Positions 41,805 through 52,021 are shown, counted from the stretch's first letter. The stretch is 64,000 bases of DNA from Actinoplanes couchii (GCF_016862075.1 NZ_BOMG01000051.1:1-64000), one strand, 5' to 3'. Notes: generated by a model from the letters alone, not told the origin. Translations and numbers: made by a program.

Positions 41805-43175
41805 CAGGTACGCGCGTAGTCGGGTCGCCAGCAGATCGCCGCGGACGCCGGAGTTGGGGCAGCCGCCGAAGTGGTGCAGGGCCACCACCCGGTGGGTGGC
41901 GCGGGAGATCACCGGGGATCCGGACGAGCCGCCCGTGGTGTCGCAGTAGTACGAGACGTCCGAATGGGCCGCGTACCCGGTGTAGTCGGGGTTGTCGACC
42001 GCGCAGTTCCCGGCCGCCTCGCCCTTGCCGCCCGCGATCTTCGCCGGCTCACCGGACGGGTGCTGGGGTACGTACAGCTCCTGGCCCCGCTTCGGCCGGG
42101 TGGTGTCCAGGGTGAGGTAGCCGAACTTCTGGACCTGTGCGAACCCGCTGACGCTGAACAGCGTGTAGTCGTAGGTCTTATCGGTGGCCAGCACCTTGTC
42201 CCCCCAGACCTTCGTCGGCTTGAAGACGTCGGAGCCACCGCACTTGGCGCACTGGTAGTTGAACCAGACCTCGGTGTCGTACGCCTCGGCCGAGCTGGTC
42301 AGGCAGTGATTGTTGGTGATCATGCGGTTCTTCGGGCCGACCCGCCAGCCGGTGCACAGCTCGGTGCCGTTGATCAGCAGCCGGGCGATGGCCTTCGACT
42401 TGGTGTAGGCGACCGGATCCTTCGACACGTAACAGACCGCGTCGGTCGAGGTGTCGGTGCCGCAGACCGACTCCTCGCGCCCCGGCCGGGCCCGCGCCGA
42501 CTCCTGGCGGCTCTCGCCCCGGGCCACCCGGTCGATGTCGACGCCGAGACTCGTCAGGGTGTCGCCGGAACCGCTGTCCTGCCAGTGCACCTCGACGATC
42601 GCGGTGTCGCCGGTGACCGACATGGCCCAGCGGCCGTCGGCGTCGTTCTGGTAGCGGTACGACTCGGTGCCGGACGGGTTCGACACGGTCACGTAGTCGC
42701 CGGGGAGCATGTCGAGTCGTTCGAAGTGCACCTTCACGTACGACGCGCCGGGGTAGGCGAACTTCTGGCGCTTCGGGCCGGCCTGGTAGCCGAGCAGCTC
42801 GTCGACCCGGTGCAGCGTGCCGACCCGCTGGCGTTTCGACGGCGTCGCGGTCGCCGATTCCAGGGGCCGCTCGGGCGTGGCGTCCGATTTTGCCGTTTTA
42901 CGAGGTTTAGACTTCGGGGCGGCGCTCGACCGGAGAACACGATCCGCGGAGTCGGAAGCACGACTCGGGGCGGATATCCGGGATGAACTCGGAGCCGGGC
43001 TGGTCATCGTGGACTCCGGAGCGGGCCGGACAGTCGGGGCGGTGGGGGCCACCGCAGCGGCCTCGGTCCAGGTCCCGGCCGGATCCGCGCTGCTCCCGGC
43101 CACCAGGGCACCGGCCGAACCGGCCAGCACCAGGGCGGCGCACGCTCCGAAAACGATACCTGCCTTGCGTCGCAT
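41802..43175 (-). CDS. Secreted trypsin-like serine protease (S1 family)
   Basis: ATG 43175 with GGGAG 5 bp upstream gives 457 residues and a clear signal peptide ending near ALVAGSSA. A Ser/Thr/Pro/Lys-rich linker (about 30-120) precedes a putative accessory domain and the protease. The triad appears as His in ITNNHCLTS, Asp in TYDYTLFSV and Ser in TTGGSSGSPVIS. A CAKCG motif and further cysteines suggest disulfides. The stop codon TAG lies in the end of the palindromic element, so the natural C-terminus may have been altered slightly. Confidence 0.92.
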   Translation of the reverse strand: MRRKAGIVFGACAALVLAGSAGALVAGSSADPAGTWTEAAAVAPTAPTVRPAPESTMTSPAPSSSRISAPSRASDSADRVLRSSAAPKSKPRKTAKSDATPERPLESATATPSKRQRVGTLHRVDELLGYQAGPKRQKFAYPGASYVKVHFERLDMLPGDYVTVSNPSGTESYRYQNDADGRWAMSVTGDTAIVEVHWQDSGSGDTLTSLGVDIDRVARGESRQESARARPGREESVCGTDTSTDAVCYVSKDPVAYTKSKAIARLLINGTELCTGWRVGPKNRMITNNHCLTSSAEAYDTEVWFNYQCAKCGGSDVFKPTKVWGDKVLATDKTYDYTLFSVSGFAQVQKFGYLTLDTTRPKRGQELYVPQHPSGEPAKIAGGKGEAAGNCAVDNPDYTGYAAHSDVSYYCDTTGGSSGSPVISRATHRVVALHHFGGCPNSGVRGDLLATRLRAYL

Positions 43176-43264
43176 GCCACTCCCGTACATCGTGGGCCGT
43201 TTCGCACCTGTGTAACGAGCCACGTGCGGGCACGACGCGCCGCCCGAACCGGCACACTTGAGAC

Positions 43265-44488
43265 GTGCGCATCACCTCCGCTCTCATCGACCCCGCGCTG
43301 CTGGACCTGCCGTGGCACATTCCGCTGGAGGAGTGGCCGGCCGATCATCTGGTCGCGCTGCCACAGGGCATCTCCCGGCACATCGTCCGGTTCGTGAAGC
43401 TCAACGACGTGGTCTACGCGATGAAGGAGACCCGGGAGCGGATCGCCGAGAAGGAGTACGACCTGCTCCGCGCCCTGGAGCGGATCGACTTCCCGGCGGT
43501 GCAGGCGATCGCCATCGCCACCGACCGGCAGACCAAGGAGGGCGAGCCGCTGGAGACCGTGCTGGTCACCCGGCACCTCCAGTTCTCCCTGCCCTACCGG
43601 GCGCTGTTCTCCCGGGTGCTGCGCCCGGACACGATGAACCGGCTGCTGGACGCGCTGGCCGCGCTGATCGTGCGGATGCACCTGACCGGCTTCTCCTGGG
43701 GCGACTGCTCGTTGTCGAACACGCTGTTCCGGCGGGACGCGGGCGCGTTCGCCGCCTATCTGGTGGACGCCGAGACCGGCAACCTCTACCCGAAACTGTC
43801 CGAGGGCCAGCGCAGCGAGGACATCGAGATCCTCCGGCTGAACATCTTCGGCGAGTGCCTGGACCTGCAGGCCGCCGAGCTGCTGCACGAGTCGATCGAC
43901 CCGGAGACGGTCGTCGACGACATCGTGGCGCGTTATGAACGGCTGTGGCACGAGGTCACCTACGAGCAGGAGGTGGCCCGGGACTCCCGGCACCACATCG
44001 AGGGGCGGATCCGCCGGCTCAACGAGATGGGCTTCGACATCGCCGAGGTGTCCATGTCCACCTCGCACGACGGTGGTTACCTGGTCCGGCCCAAGGTCGT
44101 CGACGCCGGGTACCACACCCGCCGCCTGATGCGCCTGACCGGCCTGGACGCCGAGGAGAACCAGGCCCGTCAGCTGCTCAACGACCTGGACGCCTACCGG
44201 GCCGAGAGCCACCTCATCGACGAGCAGCAGGCGGCACACCGCTGGCTGACCGAGGTGTTCGAGCCGGTGGTCCGCGCGGTCCCGGCCAACCTGCGGCGCA
44301 AGCTGGAGCCGCAGGAGATCTTCTCGCAGATCATCCAGCACAAGTGGCTGCTCTCCGAGAAGGCCGGGCGGGACGTCGGGATGGCCCCGGCGGTGCAGGG
44401 CTACCTGACCGAAGTGCTGGTCAACAAGCCGGACGAGCAGGCCGTCCTGGGCGTGGAGGCGGAGTCACTCAGCGAGGCCCAGGCCTAG
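43265..44488 (+). CDS. DUF4032 protein, kinase-like fold
   Basis: 407 residues from a GTG start. The N-terminal half resembles lipopolysaccharide kinase/RIO-type folds: KLNDVVYAMKETRERIAEKEY (possible Lys and Glu of an ATP site), MHLTGFSWGDCSLSNTLF (catalytic-loop-like, D/N) and YLVDAETG (DxG-like). The rest is a conserved helical DUF4032 region. Function is not established. Its 3' end overlaps the channel-like gene on the other strand by 24 bp. Confidence 0.87.
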   Translation: MRITSALIDPALLDLPWHIPLEEWPADHLVALPQGISRHIVRFVKLNDVVYAMKETRERIAEKEYDLLRALERIDFPAVQAIAIATDRQTKEGEPLETVLVTRHLQFSLPYRALFSRVLRPDTMNRLLDALAALIVRMHLTGFSWGDCSLSNTLFRRDAGAFAAYLVDAETGNLYPKLSEGQRSEDIEILRLNIFGECLDLQAAELLHESIDPETVVDDIVARYERLWHEVTYEQEVARDSRHHIEGRIRRLNEMGFDIAEVSMSTSHDGGYLVRPKVVDAGYHTRRLMRLTGLDAEENQARQLLNDLDAYRAESHLIDEQQAAHRWLTEVFEPVVRAVPANLRRKLEPQEIFSQIIQHKWLLSEKAGRDVGMAPAVQGYLTEVLVNKPDEQAVLGVEAESLSEAQA

Positions 44489-46234
44489 CGGCGGGCTGGC
44501 CAGCTCGGCGAGCACCCGCAGGCCACCCCGGCGGGCGACCACGATGACCCGGTCGCCCTCGGCCAGCACCCGGCGCCGGTCCGGCCCCCAGTCGACCCAC
44601 TCCTGCCCGGGGAGCGCACCGGCCACCGACAGTCCGATCACCCGCGCCTCGCCCGGGTGGTCGGCGTGTTCCAGCGGGGCGCCGTCCAGCGGGGACAGCG
44701 CCGACACGGTCACCGTGGCCACCAGCACCGAGTGCCGGTCCACCGGGATGGTGGCGTGCACGTCGCGTTCCAGCAGGGCGGCGGCGAAGATCGGGGCGCA
44801 GATCCGGGACACGCTACGGGACGTGTTGATCTGGAAGGCCGACTCGACCCGCTGGGCGAAGTCGTCGTCGAAGAGCCGCAGCACCACCCGCAGGTCGTCG
44901 TGGGTGGCCCGGGACTGCAGGGCGGCCTGCAGGTTCACCCGGTCGTCGGTGGAGAGCACCACCAGGGCCCGGCAGGTGTCGATCGAGGCGGCCTGCAGGG
45001 TCTCCTGCGCGGAGGCGTCCCCGATGATCACCGGAACGCCGCGCCGCTGAGCGGTCTTCACCCCGCGGGCGTCCGCGACCCGGTCGATCGCCACCACGCG
45101 CAGGCCCAGGTCGGTGAGCTGGCGCAGCACCTGCGTGCCGACGTTGCCGAGCCCGACCAGCACGATGTGGTCGCTCAGCGCGGCGGCGATCCGGCCCTGG
45201 CTGAGGGCGATCCGCGCGTTCACCATGCCGTCCACCACGGCGGCCGTGATCAGCGGGATCAGCGCCAGCCCGGCGATCGTCAGCACCAGCTGGGCGGCCT
45301 GGCCGACCGGATCGCGGTCCACCTCCACGTCGGACGAGCCGACCGCGGTCAGCAGCGTCATGTAGAACGACTCCCAGAGGCCGTGCCCCTCGCCGTCGTA
45401 CTTGGCCAGCACCACCCCGGACACCAGCGTGGTGGCCAGCGTGATCAGCACCGCGATGCCGAGTTTGCGGCTCAGCGCGGCCCGCACGGCACGGCCGATC
45501 GCGTGGAACGGGCGCCGGCGCCGGGACCGGCTGAGCAGGCGCCGGGTCAGGTCCTCGCCGGGTGGCCGCCCGGTCGCCTCGGCCAGCACCAGGTCGGACG
45601 GCTGAGCCACGCCGCGCCCCGGCTCGGCGGGGAGAACGGCCGCGCCGGCGCCGGTCAGGGTGAGCACGACCAGTTTCGGTGGAACGTCCTCGCGGTGGGC
45701 GACATACAGCGTACGACCGGCCAGGCGGAAGTGGGTCGGCGCGACCTCGCCCAGGGCCGCCGCCACGAAGGCCGGCGCCGCCATCTGCGCGTCGGACAGC
45801 ACCGCGCAGTCCGGGAAGAGCCGGGCCACGCTGGTGCCGAGTCCGGTGTTGAACATCCGCACCACCACTCGCAGGTTCTCCTCGACCTCGCGGGCACAGA
45901 GAGCGGCGTGCAGGTTGACCACGTCGTCCGGCATGACCAGGGCCAGTGCGGTGGCGCCGTCGAGCCCCGCTTCACGGAAGGTGCGTTCGTCGAGCCGGTC
46001 CGATTTTCGCCACACCACGCCCCGGTCGGCGAGGGACGAGAGATCAGGGACATCGGGCCGGATCCGGTACGGGGTGATGACCGTGACGCGGATTCGGTGC
46101 CGCGAGTTGGCCAGCTCTTCGGCGAGGGTGAAGACCAGTGCATCGGCGCCGCACAACACCAGGTGAGGCCGGGTGTCCTCATCGGACTCGGAACGGTTGT
46201 GGATCTTTTCGTCGGGGGTGGCACTCACGTTCAC
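44465..46234 (-). CDS. Channel-like membrane protein with two RCK/TrkA-N domains
   Basis: 589 residues. A first NAD-binding-type domain (HLVLCGADALVFTLAEEL, 24-170) precedes two membrane helices (LGIAVLITLATTLVSGVVLA and LVLTIAGLALIPLITAAVV) with a loop between. A second Rossmann domain follows (HIVLVGLGNVGTQVLRQL, VVAIDRVADARG) with a TrkA-C-like end. This matches CASTOR/TrkA-N channel proteins. The pore loop reads LLTAVGSSDVEVD, without TVGYG. Start is GTG 46234. A gated cation channel is inferred. Confidence 0.87.
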   Translation of the reverse strand: MNVSATPDEKIHNRSESDEDTRPHLVLCGADALVFTLAEELANSRHRIRVTVITPYRIRPDVPDLSSLADRGVVWRKSDRLDERTFREAGLDGATALALVMPDDVVNLHAALCAREVEENLRVVVRMFNTGLGTSVARLFPDCAVLSDAQMAAPAFVAAALGEVAPTHFRLAGRTLYVAHREDVPPKLVVLTLTGAGAAVLPAEPGRGVAQPSDLVLAEATGRPPGEDLTRRLLSRSRRRRPFHAIGRAVRAALSRKLGIAVLITLATTLVSGVVLAKYDGEGHGLWESFYMTLLTAVGSSDVEVDRDPVGQAAQLVLTIAGLALIPLITAAVVDGMVNARIALSQGRIAAALSDHIVLVGLGNVGTQVLRQLTDLGLRVVAIDRVADARGVKTAQRRGVPVIIGDASAQETLQAASIDTCRALVVLSTDDRVNLQAALQSRATHDDLRVVLRLFDDDFAQRVESAFQINTSRSVSRICAPIFAAALLERDVHATIPVDRHSVLVATVTVSALSPLDGAPLEHADHPGEARVIGLSVAGALPGQEWVDWGPDRRRVLAEGDRVIVVARRGGLRVLAELASPPLGLGLAE

Positions 46235-46351
46235 GAATCGTAGTCAGCCGGAACCTGCCCGTGGGGGCGCTCGTTGCCCCGTCTGACACCTTTTGTCCGA
46301 CTTGATGGGAATCGACCGAACCCATCGTCCGATGTGGCCAGGAGTAGATCA

Positions 46352-47059
46352 ATGCGCAAGTTGTGGTGTGCCGGAGCCCTCCTCAGTGGACTGTTCCTCT
46401 TCGGGGGAACTTCCGCCTGGGCCGGCCCGGCGAACGAATCCGCACCGGAAACCCCCGCCATCAGCTGGCTGACCCCCACCGGAGTGACCGCCGGGATGTC
46501 CCCGGAACTCGCCCGTCAGGTAGCCGACGTCCGTTCCGAATTCGCCGGGATGCCCGGCGGCGGCACCCCGGTGCCGTTGTCCCAGGCCACCAAGGGCCAG
46601 CCGAAGGACGACGACGCGGCGGCCGTCCCGGCTCCCGCGGCCTCCGCCTCGGTGGCGGCGACCGACCCGTCCGTCGTGGTCGTCGACCCGTCCGCGTCGG
46701 CTGTGGTGGTCGACCCGTCCCCGTCCACCGCCGTGGTCGTCGACCCGTCCGCGTCCGCCTCGGCGGCACCGGCGACGCCGGCGTCCACCGAGCCGACGGC
46801 CGCCGCCGCCGGTGAGCCGACGGCCGACACCGTGGCGCCGGCCGCATCCGCGTCCGCGTCCGTCCCGGCCACCGACGGGGCGGTCGTCACCGACCCGTCG
46901 GCGCCCGCTGCCTCGGCTTCGGCCACGGCGACCGACGCTGCGGCTTCGGCCGGGGCGACCGACACCGCGACGAAGGCACCCGCCGCGTCCGCGTCCGCGT
47001 CGGCCGGCTCGGACGCCACCGACCCCCGCCTCGCTGAGGAGCCCACCGACAGCAAGTAG
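46352..47059 (+). CDS. Secreted low-complexity Ala/Ser/Pro/Val protein
   Basis: ATG 46352 with AGGAG 7 bp upstream gives 235 residues. A signal peptide (MRKLWCAGALLSGLFLFGG) ends near AWAG. A short folded-looking segment (ISWLTPTGVTAGMSPELARQV) leads to about 150 residues of reiterated VVVDPSAS, ASASA and ATDA motifs. No domain is recognised. It may be a wall-associated spacer or matrix protein. It is divergent from the channel gene and is followed by a strong terminator. Confidence 0.8.
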   Translation: MRKLWCAGALLSGLFLFGGTSAWAGPANESAPETPAISWLTPTGVTAGMSPELARQVADVRSEFAGMPGGGTPVPLSQATKGQPKDDDAAAVPAPAASASVAATDPSVVVVDPSASAVVVDPSPSTAVVVDPSASASAAPATPASTEPTAAAAGEPTADTVAPAASASASVPATDGAVVTDPSAPAASASATATDAAASAGATDTATKAPAASASASAGSDATDPRLAEEPTDSK

Positions 47060-47070
47060 CCGTCACTCCA

Positions 47071-47114
47071 GCGAGAGCGCGCGCCGGCGCCGTCCACGCG
47101 GCGCGCGCTCTCGC
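47071..47114 (+). terminator. Strong hairpin after the low-complexity secreted protein gene
   Basis: GCGAGAGCGCGCGCC at 47071-47085 and its exact complement at 47100-47114 enclose a 14-nt loop. It lies 12 bp past the stop codon. There is no T-run; the actinomycete hairpin type is assumed. Confidence 0.8.
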
Positions 47115-47239
47115 GCTCGGCACCGGGTGCCGGTGACCGTCGCCTCCGGCCCGGCGGTCGCGGGTCGGTCCGGAGTCCGGCCCACCTCGCGTGGACCGGA
47201 CAGCGGTGGCCGCTGCTCCTGTGGTGCCCCTCCGGCGTA

Positions 47240-47659
47240 CTAGATATCGGTTAAATCCCAGGAGAGCAGCGTGAACGTCATCTCCTCCGTCGCCCCCGCA
47301 CGGCGATAGGTGGCCTGGGCCGCCTTGTTGTCGGTCTCCGTCGCGACCCACATGCCGTAACAACCCCGCTCCCGGGCGATCGCGGCCAGCGCGTCCACCA
47401 GAGCCGTCCCGATGCCCTGCAGCCGGGCGACCGGCGCCACCCCCAGCTCGTAGACCAGCATCTCGGTGCCCTTGTCCGGATGGGTGGTCTCCACCCCGCT
47501 GATCATGCCGACCGGGCGGGCCTCGTCGTCGTAGGCCAGCAGCAGATGATGGGTCGGATCGGCGAGGAAACGCCGGGTCGCGGCCTCCCGCGGAGGGGCG
47601 TCGAACAGGTCCGCCGCCCGATGGACCTCGGCCGCGAGAGTCACCCGTTCGATACGCAT
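47240..47659 (-). CDS. GNAT acetyltransferase resembling aminoglycoside AAC(3)-I
   Basis: ATG 47659 gives 139 residues. The GNAT core is YELGVAPVARLQGIGTALVDAL, followed by MWVATETDNKAAQATYRRAGATEE. The arrangement (FxxPPxxxxxRRFLADPxHxLLLA, then MLVYELGV) is like AAC(3)-I enzymes, but chromosomal homologues often act on other amines. Resistance should not be assumed from sequence alone. Confidence 0.82.
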   Translation of the reverse strand: MRIERVTLAAEVHRAADLFDAPPREAATRRFLADPTHHLLLAYDDEARPVGMISGVETTHPDKGTEMLVYELGVAPVARLQGIGTALVDALAAIARERGCYGMWVATETDNKAAQATYRRAGATEEMTFTLLSWDLTDI

Positions 47660-47759
47660 GACGCCACGATAGCCAGGCGGCCAGGGGTCGATCATCCGAC
47701 CGATCAATGCACCCGGGTCGGTAGCATGGCGGGCCGTGGCGGCGGTGGAGGGCGGAAAC

Positions 47760-49367
47760 ATGGCTGGTCAGGGCAAGGACGAGGGGCAGGCCGAGTTCGC
47801 GGTCGGCGTCTCCCGGGCGGCCGAACCGGACCCCACGTCGGAGACCGTGCCACAACAACCGGTTCGCCGGATCGAAGAACCCACCAAAGCCGACATGGAG
47901 TACGCGGAACCGGTCGACCCGTGGGCCGCCGCCGAGGCCGCCTCGATCGCCGCCGGGGGAAAGCCCAGCTATGAAGCGCCCGCCGTGCACCCCGGCCACA
48001 CCTGGCCCGGCCCGTCCGGCCCCGATCAGACCGTCCTGGAACCGGGGAAGAAGCCGAACCGGCTCGGCCGCGGCCTGCTCATCGGCGGTGCCGCCACCGT
48101 CGTGGCCGCCGGCGTGACCGCCGCCACGGTGCTGCTCTGGCCGGCCCATCCGGCGCTCGACTTCCACCGGGCCGAGGAGATCGAGCGGTTCGCCCCGGCG
48201 GTCCCGTTCACCTCGTCGTTCACCACCACCGAGGTGCTCGGCGATCGGGCCTACTTCGCCGGCGTCGACGAGGAGGGCACCCTGCGTGTGCTCGCGTCCG
48301 ACACCGGGGCCGGGAACAAGCCGCTGTGGGAGAGCGTCGCCGCCGGGAAGTCCGGCACCTGGAAGACCCTGCGCGCGACACCGACGGCAGTCGTGCTGCT
48401 CTCCGGCATCGAGTCGTCGACCGGCGCCGCCCGGATGGTCGTCCTGGACTCCGGGACCGGCCGGATGCGCTGGCAGCAGCGGGTCGGCTACAACGACGAG
48501 ATCCACCTCGGCGCCCAGACCGTGGTGTGGGCCGACCGGGACCGCAAACGGCTCGTCGGGATCGACCTGGACGAAGGCCGGGAGAAGTGGTCCGAAGCCG
48601 ACGAGGACGCCACCCGGATCCACCCGATGCCCACCGCCGAGGACCTGGACGGGCCGGCCGCCGTCGACGGGCGCACCCTGACCGCGACCGACACCGAACG
48701 GTTCGTGCAGTTCGACGCCGACAAGCGGGTGACCGTCCGGGAACTCGGCACCGGCAAGATCGTGCAGACCCGGGAGAACGTGTCCGCCGGCGGTGACGAC
48801 GTGACCATCCGGGACGGCCGGCTCTACGTGCTGGAGAGCGGCACCCCCAAGCGGATCTTCCAGTACGACCTGGCGAACCTCGCCGCCGAACCCAGCGCCC
48901 TCTACACGGCCGGGACCACGGAGAACATCGACGGGCTCGCGCCCTGCGGCGACCAGCTCTGCTTCCTGCGGACCACCGGCTACGACCGGGCCGCCACCGA
49001 GATCGTCACCGACGGCTGGAACCTCGCCCTACCCGGCACCAAGACACTCGTCCCGGTCGGCGACAACGGGCTGCTGGCCGTCGGCGACAAGGGCACCACG
49101 CTGATCGTCGACCGCACCGTGGTCTGGACCCTGACCGACGGGGTCGCGGCCCGCCTCGACGCCGGGAACGTGCTGCGCTTCTCCGACGACCTGACCAGCT
49201 CGGTCGGCAACCGGGCGCTGTCCGGATTCCACCTCGGCGACAAGGCCGGCGAGATCAAGGAGATGGGCGAGATCCGGGACGTACGGTCCGAGAGCTGCTC
49301 GTGGAACACGTCGGTGATCGCATGCGTCGCCGACAAGGACGTCGTCGTCTACTCGTTCGCCGACTGA
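47760..49367 (+). CDS. Membrane-anchored PQQ-like beta-propeller protein
   Basis: ATG 47760 with GGAGGG 7 bp upstream gives 535 residues. An acidic Pro-rich cytoplasmic segment of about 95 residues precedes one helix (GRGLLIGGAATVVAAGVTAA). The external part has blade motifs such as VVLDSGTGRMRWQQRVG and LVGIDLDEGREKWSE, typical of PQQ-type propellers. Two further proteins of this type occur at 50.9 and 58.4 kb. No enzymatic residues are evident; a binding or scaffold role is inferred. Confidence 0.85.
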   Translation: MAGQGKDEGQAEFAVGVSRAAEPDPTSETVPQQPVRRIEEPTKADMEYAEPVDPWAAAEAASIAAGGKPSYEAPAVHPGHTWPGPSGPDQTVLEPGKKPNRLGRGLLIGGAATVVAAGVTAATVLLWPAHPALDFHRAEEIERFAPAVPFTSSFTTTEVLGDRAYFAGVDEEGTLRVLASDTGAGNKPLWESVAAGKSGTWKTLRATPTAVVLLSGIESSTGAARMVVLDSGTGRMRWQQRVGYNDEIHLGAQTVVWADRDRKRLVGIDLDEGREKWSEADEDATRIHPMPTAEDLDGPAAVDGRTLTATDTERFVQFDADKRVTVRELGTGKIVQTRENVSAGGDDVTIRDGRLYVLESGTPKRIFQYDLANLAAEPSALYTAGTTENIDGLAPCGDQLCFLRTTGYDRAATEIVTDGWNLALPGTKTLVPVGDNGLLAVGDKGTTLIVDRTVVWTLTDGVAARLDAGNVLRFSDDLTSSVGNRALSGFHLGDKAGEIKEMGEIRDVRSESCSWNTSVIACVADKDVVVYSFAD

Positions 49368-49379
49368 AGTTCTTCCACA

Positions 49380-49417
49380 CACGAAGGGCGGGCCTCCGGG
49401 GAGACCCGCCCTTCGTG
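49380..49417. terminator. Bidirectional terminator between the propeller and msiK genes
   Basis: A 13-bp perfect stem (CACGAAGGGCGGG at 49380-49392 with 49405-49417) encloses a 12-nt loop. It sits between converging stop codons at 49367 and 49428. Confidence 0.85.
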
Positions 49418-49427
49418 ATCAACTACG

Positions 49428-50516
<1,089 letters not shown>

Positions 50517-50654
50517 GGTGAAACGACTTCCTTTCCACCGGCAGGAACGTGCCGGACGATCCGAGTAGAAGGAACAGCCCCGCCACCGTATTTCTTTTTC
50601 CCTGACCTGCCAAGATGGCGATCGGAATACGGGACGTTATGCTGGGGGCCGTTC

Positions 50655-50728
50655 GCCCCTGTAGCTCAGATGGCTAGAGCACCCGTCTTGTAAACGGGAG
50701 GTCGTCGGTTCGATCCCGACCGGGGGCT
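50655..50728 (+). tRNA. tRNA-Thr (anticodon TGT)
   Basis: A 74-nt cloverleaf folds from 50655. The acceptor stem is GCCCCTG with CGGGGGC at 50721-50727, and the discriminator is T. The D-stem is GCTC/GAGC. The anticodon stem CCCGT/ACGGG encloses loop CTTGTAA, anticodon TGT, and the T-arm contains GGTTCGATCC. CCA is not encoded. It reads threonine ACA and related codons, which are rare in this high-GC genome. Confidence 0.93.
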
Positions 50729-50789
50729 CGTTGGCGGGGGCTCCTGTCCGCAAAGTGCGCGGACCGGAGCGTCACCTCGCATTTCGCTC

Positions 50790-50808
50790 CTGGGGGCCGA
50801 GCCCCCAG
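50790..50808 (+). terminator. GC-rich hairpin downstream of tRNA-Thr
   Basis: CTGGGGGC and GCCCCCAG form an 8-bp perfect stem with a CGA loop, 62 bp after the tRNA. It is probably the tRNA terminator. The remaining bases to 50912 show no gene. Confidence 0.65.
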
Positions 50809-50912
50809 ACCCCCGCGTCACGGTGATTGCTGTGGGCGGGCCGGTTGCGGGTTTCCGGTTGCGGGTCTTCGTTGTATCAAGTCTCATCTTGGTGTTCGCT
50901 CGTTGATCTTGC

Positions 50913-52019
50913 GTGAACTCCTTCCTGACCGCTGTTTTGATCGCGGCTCTCGGCGCTCCTGCACCTATACCTGGCCCTGAGTGGGGGCAGACGGGGTATG
51001 GGGCTGGGCTTACCTTCTTCAACCCCGGCGAAAGCCGCCTCAACGGATCCACGGTTGGGCGGGTTGTGCGGCGGTGGGAGGTTTCCACGCACGGGGATCC
51101 CGGGTGTGAGGTGGGGCGGGAACCGCTTGTGGGGTACGGGAGCGTCTTCACCAGTGATCCCGGTGGGGTGGGTGCCTATGACCCGGCTACGGGGGCTCGC
51201 CGGTGGCATGTGGGGCTGGGCCGGCGTGGGGTTTCCCGGATGGCTCTGTCCGAAGGGTTTCTGGTTGCGCTCTCCTACTCCTGTGAGGGGCAGCGCAGCT
51301 ACCTGAACGTATATCGGGCCGCCGACGGGTCTCCTGTCTGGGAAGTGGCTCTGGGGGCGCCGTCTCAGGACATGGTGGTGGACCGAGGGGTTGTCGTGGT
51401 GGATACGCGGCCTGATTACGAGGCGTCCACGGTGGCTCATCGGCTGGGGACCGGGGCTCGGTTGTGGAAGTTGTATGGAACCCGGGGGCATGGGTTGTTG
51501 TCCGCTGGGGGGCGGATTCTGCTGCGTACCCAAAGGGAAGGGTCTCGGGCTGTCGATGTCCGGACCGGGGGGATTCTCTGGACCACTCGGGAGGATCTTT
51601 ATGCCGTCGGCAGCGATCCCGGGGGTGGGCGGTTCTACATGGGGGGTGCAGGGCGGGGGCTCGCCTCGGTGGATGCCGCCAGCGGGAAGGTGGTTTGGCA
51701 GTCCTCGTGGCCGGCGCCTTCGGTCACCTCTGACGGGAAACGCGTCTATGTTCCCCGGCAGAGGACCGTCATCTGCCTGGATGCCTCGAACGGGCGACGG
51801 CTCTGGGGCGTGCATCTGCCGGATGGGGCCGGGCAGCCTGTTCGGGCCGGGGAACTGCTCTACAGCCCCTCCGGGATGGGGGCCGCTCTGTCGATCGTCG
51901 ACGCTGTCACGGGGGCTACTCGTGGAGGTGGGCAACCCAGCCATGACAGTTATCCGCCGACGGTTGCAGGCGGTCGCCTATTCCTTACGGATGGCAACCG
52001 CCTGCGCGCCTACTTCTGA
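50913..52019 (+). CDS. Secreted PQQ-like beta-propeller protein
   Basis: 368 residues from GTG 50913. A short hydrophobic start (SFLTAVLIAALGAPAP) looks like a secretion signal. The body has repeated blade motifs such as GAYDPATGARRWHVGLG, NVYRAADGSPVWEVALG and SVDAASGKVVWQSSWP, about six. Its codon use differs from most neighbours: more G-ending and T-containing codons (GGG, TCT, CGG, GTT). It lies 184 bp after tRNA-Thr. Function is unknown. Confidence 0.82.
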   Translation: MNSFLTAVLIAALGAPAPIPGPEWGQTGYGAGLTFFNPGESRLNGSTVGRVVRRWEVSTHGDPGCEVGREPLVGYGSVFTSDPGGVGAYDPATGARRWHVGLGRRGVSRMALSEGFLVALSYSCEGQRSYLNVYRAADGSPVWEVALGAPSQDMVVDRGVVVVDTRPDYEASTVAHRLGTGARLWKLYGTRGHGLLSAGGRILLRTQREGSRAVDVRTGGILWTTREDLYAVGSDPGGGRFYMGGAGRGLASVDAASGKVVWQSSWPAPSVTSDGKRVYVPRQRTVICLDASNGRRLWGVHLPDGAGQPVRAGELLYSPSGMGAALSIVDAVTGATRGGGQPSHDSYPPTVAGGRLFLTDGNRLRAYF

Positions 52020-52021
52020 CG

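Noticed and set aside
47240..47659. Aminoglycoside resistance gene
   Set aside because: The protein resembles AAC(3)-I in layout only; many GNATs do, and there is no mobile or resistance context.
50666..51151. Open frame of 161 codons on the minus strand with a terminal RRPPVYKTGALAI
   Set aside because: Its end is the antisense translation of tRNA-Thr and its body is antisense to the propeller gene.
50655..52019. Genomic island at tRNA-Thr
   Set aside because: No integrase and no duplicate of the tRNA 3' end was found; the flanking genes msiK and rlmB-cysS are ordinary chromosomal genes.
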